NCBI GenBank assembly: GCA_028583605.1 | Contig: CM053325.1 | Coordinates: 63,329,797-63,393,796 of the forward strand | Origin: Dastarcus helophoroides | Taxonomy: Eukaryota > Arthropoda > Insecta > Coleoptera > Bothrideridae | Reading direction: 5' to 3' | DNA length: 64,000 nt | Shown: one piece after another, positions 57,106 to 64,000 of the stretch | How the letters are laid out: each line of letters starts with the position of its first letter | How positions within the stretch are numbered: the stretch's first letter is position 1 | Notes under the pieces: model-generated | What the model saw: only the letters and a program-made list of their open reading frames with translations | Database searches by the model: none | What the model was told of the DNA's origin: nothing | Made by a program: the position numbers and the translations under genes

Positions 57106-59570
57106 CTTTACTAAAGTAAGCAACTTTAGTATCGAAGTGTTGAAAAAACTATGCTTAAATTTATCAAAATACAAATTGTACTGAAATGGTTGAATTCTTC
57201 GGTTCAGAAACAAATAACCTATTAATATTTTTCATATGGACTCTAAGAAGTAAGGCATGCAGCACTTTATCAATAATGTCTTCCTCAAAGAAAATCACCC
57301 CACGATAACGACATTACTTTAGCCCATTAAAATTCTCCCAGTGAGCAAATGCTGGAGTCTGTTCTTTAGAAGGGCACAACTGACGACATGATTCACATGT
57401 AAATGGTAACATGCGTTAGACCGATCATAATCCCCTGCCGCCACATGCTAAAAGGCTAACGTCAACTTTCTCGCCCTTTACGTCATTATTTCTTTTCGTT
57501 CGTAAAAGTTTACTTCTTAAAAATATGACCTCAAAGCTCATAAAAAACGAGATATTTAAGCCATATTTTTTTCAATTTTAATTCTGTGGTTTAAATATTA
57601 CATTTATAGGGAGTCTAAAATATCTGGAACATTTCAAAACCTATACTTAATATAACACAAAAGTATGAATGAAATTGGCTGTTAATTTTTTCTAAATAAA
57701 AATGTATAAAAATATCATTGAAATCAGCTTCTATCTCGAAGGGGATAAGCAAAGTTTCTACGACATTTCATTCGAAGATTAAAATTTATAGAAAAATTTA
57801 AAATTTCAAATTCAAAATTGAAGATTCGAGAAATATCTAATATAATATCAAGATAAAATTCGTCGATAAATATTCAATGTTTTGTCATATTTTTTTCGAA
57901 TCTAGGACTTTAATTAAAAATTGAAGAATTAAAAAAATTGAGTTCAAAAATTTCATGCTTTAACTTCGTATTTTTAAACAAAAGTTTGTCCATTTGGCTA
58001 AAAACAAAACATTTATAAATAAGTAAAATTGAAATTTGAGAAAATTTTTTTCCTGTTAATTTGTCCCTTCTTTCAAAGATTTCACAAATTTAGTCTTTTT
58101 TCTAGATATTTTAGATTACAATTAATAAAATATAGTAAACAAGAAAACCGACAAAATCTTGAAATCAATGTTGAAATTTTAAGAGAATGAATTTTTTAAA
58201 TTTATGTAAATAGTCCAAGAACAATGGACTACTGTTACCGATTTTGCCAGAATGCCTAATGTACTACTATTCCTCTTTAGCTAAATTAGCAATTTATTGA
58301 TAATAGGACTATTTTTGTTGGTTTCGATGTTACGTTCTTCATCTAACAATTTATCTTCATGCCGTTATCAAAAAAATCATTATAACAGAATCAAGGAGTA
58401 TCCTATGTGAATGAATAAACTAATCAGATCACTGTTACTGAATTTTTGACACTTCCAACCCTTACTTCCTGCATTAATGGGGTTTTGACAGTTCTCTTTT
58501 CGTTGCTGTTCTTTAAATACCCTTCACGTCAAAAATGATTATTAAATATTGGTTCATAAATGGAATGTTAAAATATTAATCAAAGTAGGTTCTGGTGCAA
58601 CTCTAATGCACTCTGAGCTTGAGACACTTTCTAAGTTCCCTGTAAAGATATTTTGGAAAATAAATATTAACTGTCTTAATGCAAATAAAAATAGTATCAA
58701 GAGAAACATGATAAGAGACCATTGAACATTTCGATTAATACTTGGCAACGTTTACAATTTTTATGATCAATAAAGGCAAATATATTAACGTCGATGAAAT
58801 GCGTAGTCATAATTTATGTATGGTAATAAATTGTGGGGTAGATTCGCGGTGCGGTAGTAATTATTTTTCGTTTTGTTACCGATATTCAACGAAGCGAACA
58901 CGTTTAGCACAAGGGTTGCTTCATCCCCTTTGATGGGTAATATATGTGTCGGTGATTATGCACAAATTCAAGTATAAAATTAGGGAATAAATTGCTAATA
59001 TATAATAAAACAAATCATTAAATACTGCTCAGCTTGTTCTATTTAAATTAGGAAAAGAAATACTTACACACATATATATTTCTTTATAAAACAGAGAGAA
59101 GAGGAACAGAGAAAATATTTATATGTATTTGTTTTTACACATTGCTAATATAAGTATTTAAATACATCGATAGGTTTTTACAAAAATATCGATATTTTTA
59201 GCTGATAATTTTATTTAATAAAATGAACCTTTTAATTTGATCTGCCGTTGCCAGTTAAGCTCCAACGATCGACCTCGCGAGGGAGATAGCCGCTCCATTT
59301 TGCAATGCACAGCGAAACGATAGGAATTTTCCAAACATTGAGAAATATTGTACGTGTAACCTGCAAAAAATGTTCTCATTGGTCATAATTGGTTATTCTA
59401 CTTCTATTGGAAGATGTAACATACACATCTGATATAATAGACCAAAAACAAGTTTGTTTATTAATATATATCCTTACATATTTTTTTTAATTTTATATTT
59501 TGTAGAGTTACTTCAGTGTGCGTCGTACATTCAGAAAGATATTGTTCCCTTTTTTTTAATTTCTTCCTCT
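57106..59570. other. Intergenic DNA
   Basis: Positions 57280-57480 are balanced and non-repetitive. Positions 57760-58200 are filler-like. There is no recognisable gene. Short frames (for example 58554-58748) lack domains. Confidence 0.3.
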
Positions 59571-59680
59571 CGGACTGGTCCTTGGTTATCTTCAAAATCT
59601 TGTCCTCTGAAATTAAGAAAGATTTAAAAACACAACAAACGTTGCTCTAACGTGCTATCATTTTCAGAGAGATACTGCAG
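59571..59680 (-). repeat. Family B repeat, core deleted
   Basis: It keeps 'ggactggtccttggttatct' and 'aacgttgctctaacg', then joins directly to 'tatcattttcagagagatac'. The hairpin part is missing. Confidence 0.62.
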
Positions 59681-59774
59681 TACCTCCTTCTTGACAATGT
59701 CAGGTTTAAAGTTGAAGTTTTTTTTTTAATTTCAACTTTAAATGTTCTCTGCATCTTCTTTGCAAAGTAGTGTT

Positions 59775-59974
59775 ATTTTTATTAATGTTTTGTTGGTTTT
59801 TTTCTTCGTCAGTTACTCCTTCCACAAAAAGCGATTGACAAACAAAGATCCAACACAATCGCTGCTTGGGGCAATCTATAAGAGATTGCCAATCTTTAAC
59901 AGAAAGTAACGGAAAATCTAGAGTTGTGAAAGGAGAAACTAGCGAAGAAAAAGCCAATAAAACCTGAATGAAAA
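59775..59974. mobile_element. MITE-like element (family H), 200 bp
   Basis: The left end 'ttttgttggtttttttcttcg' and the right end 'cgaagaaaaagccaataaaa' are inverted repeats. It matches 14054-14160 and 14450-14481. Confidence 0.7.
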
Positions 59975-60777
59975 TGCAACTCGAAAGCTGAAATTTGGAA
60001 ATTAACGTCAAAATTTTCAGAAAAAATTGAGTTTTAGATCCAAATTTTTCAATTTAAACAAAAGTTTAGAAAAAGTAAAGTAAAAAACAAAATTTTACTT
60101 TACATATTTGGAGATTTACATTTTTTTCAAAACCTTGACTTATTCAGAATTTCAAGTTTACTATTTTCTACTAATATCAAAATTGATTTTTAATTATAAA
60201 ATTTTGAAATTACATACGAATATAATATAACTTTAAATTAAAATTTATGGGAAAGGTATGAAAATTTCAAGTTTTAAATTTAGAGAAAGTCTAACATTTT
60301 AGAAGAAAAGATCAAAATTTGAAACAAATTTGAGATGTTACCAGAATTTTGTACGATTCGAAAAATTTTGATCTTTTTTCTAGATGAAATTTGAATAAAA
60401 ATTTCTATATATATTTTTTTATTTCAGCTTTAAAACGAAATGTTGAGAATAAACTTAAAATGTTCAGCCAATGAACCCAAAATTTCAAGAAATTGATTCA
60501 ATTTTTTGAAATAAAATACAGAATTTCGACTCGTAACTCAAAATTTCGAACTAAAAGAAATTTGGAGTTTAAAGCCTAAATTTCGAAATTATGAAGTCCA
60601 TATCAAAATGTTGACTTCATAATTTTCAAAGGAAAAAATCGTAACCTCAAAATGTTATTTCCCAAAATGTCGGTGCTTAAATCAGCATTTGAAAGAAGAA
60701 ATGAAAATGCTGCAATTTCTAAAAAAAATTTTTTAAAATTTCGACAAAAAAATTGTAAATAAGTCTAATAAATATTC
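59975..60777. repeat. AT filler, mixed polarity
   Basis: TCAAAATTT/AAATTTCGA-type units, lower density than elsewhere. Confidence 0.45.
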
Positions 60778-61110
60778 TTTATTTTATTATTGGTCGGAAA
60801 CATATTGTTTATTGCTTTTATTTAATATTTTTGCTACCTAGTTAGGAAATATTTAAATTTTTAGTAATGAAAGTTGATAATGTTCCCAAATATTTTTAAA
60901 AATATGACTAAGTGATGTCTAAATTACATCACCTCATAAAAGCTGAAAAAAATAGGTTAGTTTATTTTACACAGAATAAGGAAAAAAATGAAATATAGAA
61001 CACCAACAATTGGGAAAATAACAAAAAAATTATGAAAATATAAAAAATATAAAAAGGTTGAAGCATTGGACATCGATGTTTCTCTCTCATTTGAGCTTGT
61101 CAGCAATGCA
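60778..61110 (-). repeat. Family G repeat with hammerhead-like end, best copy
   Basis: Aligns with 40890-41217. The - strand reading begins at the ribozyme-like motif and runs into 'aacctttttatattttt'. Confidence 0.73.
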
Positions 61111-61113
61111 CAA
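61059..61113 (-). ncRNA. Hammerhead-ribozyme-like motif, family G copy 2
   Basis: On the - strand: GUUG-U-GCAUUG (stem I, 5' side), CUGACAA, GCUC-AAAUGA-GAGA, GAAAC, AUCGAUG, UC, CAAUGC-UU-CAAC (stem I, 3' side). Stem I is a perfect 6-bp helix GCAUUG/CAAUGC. An internal loop and a second helix GUUG/CAAC extend it. The core differs from CUGANGA only at G8 (A here). The closing pair of stem II is also lost, though it is intact in the 41174 copy. The combined pattern is strong evidence of a hammerhead ancestor. Confidence 0.6.
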
Positions 61114-61723
61114 CAAGTAACGAGAAGAATAAGATAAACTAACCTAATAAATTGGATTTTTTTACTTAAAATTTCAGCATTAAACGTAAAATATTGTATA
61201 CAAAAAATTTCTCGAATTTTCGATTGTAGAAACAGGCTTAAACTTCGAATTTAAAAAGTAAGTTATAATTTTAAGAAAAACTTGGAAGTTATAAAACAGG
61301 TTCGAGTTTTAAGACGAAGTTTCGAGATAAAGGTAAACATTTCTAGAAAAAAAATTCTGAAATTTTCATGGATCCACCTAACGATTCACATTGCATCTCA
61401 GTTGGCTTTACGATACCAAGCGAATACCATTCATCCAATTTCCTTGGGATGAGTGGGATTTGCATAAAATATTCATAGCCGAATAAAGCAGCTTGTTAAA
61501 CTAATAACAATTGTTTAAAAATTATTAACAACTTTTAAAAAATGTCCATGATAAACATTACCTATATTTTACTCTATTATATTTAGTAAACTTCTATAAC
61601 ACTTCTATGAATCACAGTCATAGTCGTAAACGTCACTTTACAATTAAAACCGATGCATTTATTGTCATATTTCTATTTCACGTTTGTCAAAATTCCAAAT
61701 GATTATGCAGTACAAATCAAATT
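61111..61723. other. AT filler and AT-rich DNA upstream of the orphan ORF
   Basis: Filler-like to about 61370, then unique AT-rich DNA. A promoter is not evident. Confidence 0.35.
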
Positions 61724-62179
61724 ATGTACAGTTCTGAATCATCTGATGAAGAACTACCTAAATACAAAACCAGAGTTTGCCAAGGCGATTCAAGAGACGA
61801 TAGAAGGCAAGAATTAGTATTCGCACTTTTCAAAAATGGCCTTTTTCATCCTGCATGCGTTTTGGGAAAATCCAGATGTATCAAAGGCTCCATGAGTACT
61901 TTATTTTATCATAACCGAGAAGTGTTAGATCTGAAACCTAATGATATCATTTATAAGCACGGAAATTTGTTGAATGTTAAAATCAGTGTCATATATCGCG
62001 GATGTTTAAACGTAGCCGTGGTTTTTGGAAACAATGCTCCCAAACATTGTGGATTTCCAACTTTATTTTATGTGCGTTTACTAAAATCCAGAAATTTTAT
62101 ACATGTTCCCCTTAAAAAAATATTTTTAACTAAAAGTCAAGCTTACAAATTAATGTTAATAAATAAAGATGAAAAGTAG
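61724..62179 (+). CDS. Intact 151-codon orphan ORF
   Basis: ATG at 61724 to TAG at 62177-62179, uninterrupted. The N-terminus is acidic and serine-rich (MYSSESSDEELPKYK). The remainder is basic with alternating hydrophobic segments (FALFKNGLFHPACVLG, LDLKPNDIIYKHGNLLNVKI, LNVAVVFGNN, FPTLFYVRLL), which suggests a small beta-rich globular domain. No signal peptide or membrane segment. I do not recognise a family. Codons look natural and unlike the Lys/Asn/Phe-only translations of the filler, and no repeat copy occurs elsewhere in the window. It could be a single-exon gene, a retrogene, or an exon whose frame happens to close. It has no neighbours that suggest function. Confidence 0.55.
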   Translation: MYSSESSDEELPKYKTRVCQGDSRDDRRQELVFALFKNGLFHPACVLGKSRCIKGSMSTLFYHNREVLDLKPNDIIYKHGNLLNVKISVIYRGCLNVAVVFGNNAPKHCGFPTLFYVRLLKSRNFIHVPLKKIFLTKSQAYKLMLINKDEK

Positions 62180-62535
62180 AAACCGAATCGTCTCTTTTTT
62201 TTATATTAAGTTAATTCTTGTTTGCTGTACTAATCGATTAGGTTAATAATGGATTAATGTCGTATACAGACAGACGTGCGAAGTTAGGCTATCCCATCTG
62301 GATAAGCTAATATTATTTACTCGTACGAGAAATATGCAAAAATGAAAATGGTATTTCATATTTGGCATCCGTACTCTGCGTTATTAGTTTCTGTTGCACG
62401 TTTTAATGGAATCATGACATCTTGTGAATCTTTTGGTTTTTGCGAATGAATATATTTTGATCATTAAAGTGTTATAAAAGATTTCAATGATCCCTGTGCG
62501 AAAAAAAGAGGAAATTTAGCTCCGAGTTGATATAA
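62180..62535. other. AT-rich DNA downstream of the orphan ORF
   Basis: No clear AATAAA close to the stop and nothing else recognised. Confidence 0.3.
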
Positions 62536-62771
62536 ACACATATTTCACGGGGCTAATCCCCGAGCTTAGGCGCATCCTGTTGACGAACGGATTAGCACTG
62601 AATAGGGAAACGTGGCTGAACGCCGCCCGCTGGTTAATGCTCACCGAGCCACCCACCGACGTACAGCAGGGCGGCCTACTGTTCGCTTGTCACAGGCACC
62701 GCTCATCTATTGTATTGAGATATATTAATATACTACTGGGCGCCTACGAATTCCTAATACATATGATGTGA
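62536..62771 (+). other. GC-rich island with a 63-codon open frame
   Basis: G+C is well above background. The + frame from a TTG at 62580 (GLALNRETWLNAARWLMLTE then PPTDVQQGG) is open to 62771 with varied residues. No ATG start and no recognised domain. 'cggggctaatccccg' (62549-62563) is a short palindrome. It may be an exon or conserved non-coding element. Confidence 0.3.
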
Positions 62772-62859
62772 ATCAACCTGTTATTTTTAATGAAAGCATT
62801 ATTTATTTATTGCTGAAGATTTTAACATGATGGTGATAAAATAGTTACGAGCAATCAAA

Positions 62860-63140
62860 ATATATTTGACTTTTTTTAAAATTCCCACTTTTTTAAGTTT
62901 AAAGTTCGGATTTTTCAAATTTTCGGTTTTTTTATATCTAGATTTTCCTTTAACGCTTCGACATTTTTATGTAATATACTATTTTCCTTAGACTTATACC
63001 GTTGAGTGCTCATACCAAACTCTTTGGGGGTTGTCGCATCTACAAAGAAAGATGATTCGTCGTTACGTGCACATTTTTTTTAAATATTCCGACCCTTTCA
63101 AAATTTAAGATTCATTTCCTCTTCTAATTTTCTATCGGTA
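62860..63140 (-). repeat. AT filler, T-rich sense
   Basis: TTTTTAAAATTCCGAC-type units. Confidence 0.4.
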
Positions 63141-63364
63141 TCCCCTCATTGTTATGCGAAAAACGAATTGTTCATTTAATTAGTATTTTCGCATAATTTT
63201 GTATTTTCGAATACGAATTCATTGTGTTAACTTGTAAGTAGATTTTACTCCCTAATCTCACAAATTACCTGATACCTTGACTATTATCTATAAATTGAAA
63301 GCTAAACAACAATTTTCGAATTTCTAGCTTCAAAAATGACTAAGTTTCATACAAATTTGCATAC

Positions 63365-63760
63365 CCTATTTAATACCCTTGGGGGATGAATTTTCAAAAA
63401 TTCCTCAATAATGCTTACCTATGCTGTTATATAATATAAAGAACTCATGTTAAAAATTTCGTACTTTTAGATCCATCAGTTTAGGGTGTGCGTGATGGTC
63501 TGTCTGTCAGTGTTTAGATTTTTATTGAATAGATGTTTTATCTAATTTTCATACCTTCGTGCCCTGAAACCCTGTTGTGCTTTTTATTCTTTCTTGGTTT
63601 CAGAGGTCAAGATTTGTATTTCAGTTTTGAAGATAACCAATGACCAATCAGTTCCACCAAAATCTCATAGCGAATTTAACACTCTTGAAGGATGAATGTT
63701 CAAAAAATATTCCTTAATGCTTACCTATCTACGAGATAAAAAGAACTCACGTGCAACATT
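63365..63760 (-). repeat. Two family I units separated by a truncated family B unit
   Basis: 'gg(a)tgaatttt-caaaaa-ttcct-aat(a)atgcttaccta' occurs at 63384-63423 and 63690-63728. Between them (63575-63660) is a family B tail ('tttcttggtttcag', 'gataaccaatgacc'). A family B unit inserted beside a duplicated family I unit would explain the order. Confidence 0.55.
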
Positions 63761-63769
63761 TTGTTCTCT

Positions 63770-64000
63770 CAGTTGAGTTTCGCTAGTGTGGTTAACACAC
63801 CGAGTTACCGTGCTCAGCTAAATTGTGCGTCGAAGTGAGTGATTTGTCGTTTACGGCAAAGTGCATTTTTCGAAGTGCATTGTTAACGTCGTGTGCGTCC
63901 AGATCTTCGGATCGTTGGTGCCGCGATAACCAACGAGATCGACTTCTAGTCGAAATTATTCGATTTTTATTTGTGTTTTAATTCGCATATATTGTATTTA
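63770..64000 (+). other. GC-richer block at the window end, promoter or 5'-UTR-like
   Basis: Non-repetitive in this window and rich in CG dinucleotides. It resembles the 5' leader of an insect gene or retroelement. A 'tcagttgagtttcgctagtg' start is suggestive of an initiator, but no ORF begins before the window ends. Confidence 0.3.

Noticed and set aside
1..64000. tRNA, rRNA, CRISPR, bacterial operons or riboswitches
   Set aside because: No cloverleaf with conserved A/B boxes, no rRNA text and no regularly spaced repeat-spacer array were seen. The spliced genes and transposons are eukaryotic.

Overview
The window is AT-rich (roughly three-quarters A+T by eye) animal DNA with spliced genes, LINE, hAT, mariner and LTR transposon remains. 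The one confidently identified gene is a LIM-homeodomain gene of the LMX1A/LMX1B class. Together with Jockey-type, FLYWCH/MULE-type and mariner remnants this points to an insect. I cannot name the species.

The LMX1-class gene lies on the + strand. Six exons join in one continuous frame: 13708-13888 (LIM1), 31210-31427 (LIM2), 31481-31677 (linker and homeodomain helices 1-2), 32108-32231 (rest of the homeodomain), 34533-34712 (acidic linker) and 40138-40352 (C-terminus and stop). They total 1115 bp, about 370 residues, close to vertebrate LMX1 length. Introns range from 53 bp (31428-31480) to 17.3 kb. The N-terminus is not fully resolved; a small exon at 947-998 is a tentative candidate. Polyadenylation signals lie at about 40352, 40570 and 40630.

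Almost everything else is repeat. (1) Three hAT-like families lack transposase. One is 2124-5132 (TSD CATTACCC), with related copies at 1-689 and 52093 onward. A second (35765-38872) is nested inside a third (35725-39885). (2) A 5'-truncated Jockey-type LINE occupies 15994-20175 on the - strand. (3) Solo LTRs of two related families favour ATAT targets; one holds a 209-bp MITE-like insert. (4) A mariner 3' end lies at 50226-50631. (5) Long tracts are built from a degenerate, strand-polar motif (AAAAGTCGAAATTTTGAA-like) that fills large non-autonomous elements. (6) A segment of about 3.7 kb is present twice (27320-30985 and 44770-48485). (7) Many dispersed copies of short families are labelled B to I here.

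The most interesting signal is that families B and G, and perhaps a third at 51181-51222, carry hammerhead-ribozyme-like cores (CUGANGA, stem II, GAAAC, very short stem III, matching stem I). That is the signature of Penelope-like elements or retrozymes.

Other points of interest are an intact 151-codon orphan ORF (61724-62179), short GC-richer islands (1295-1483, 53620-53745, 55985-56235, 62540-62730, 63770-63950) and a TATCGATA tandem cluster (6389-6566).
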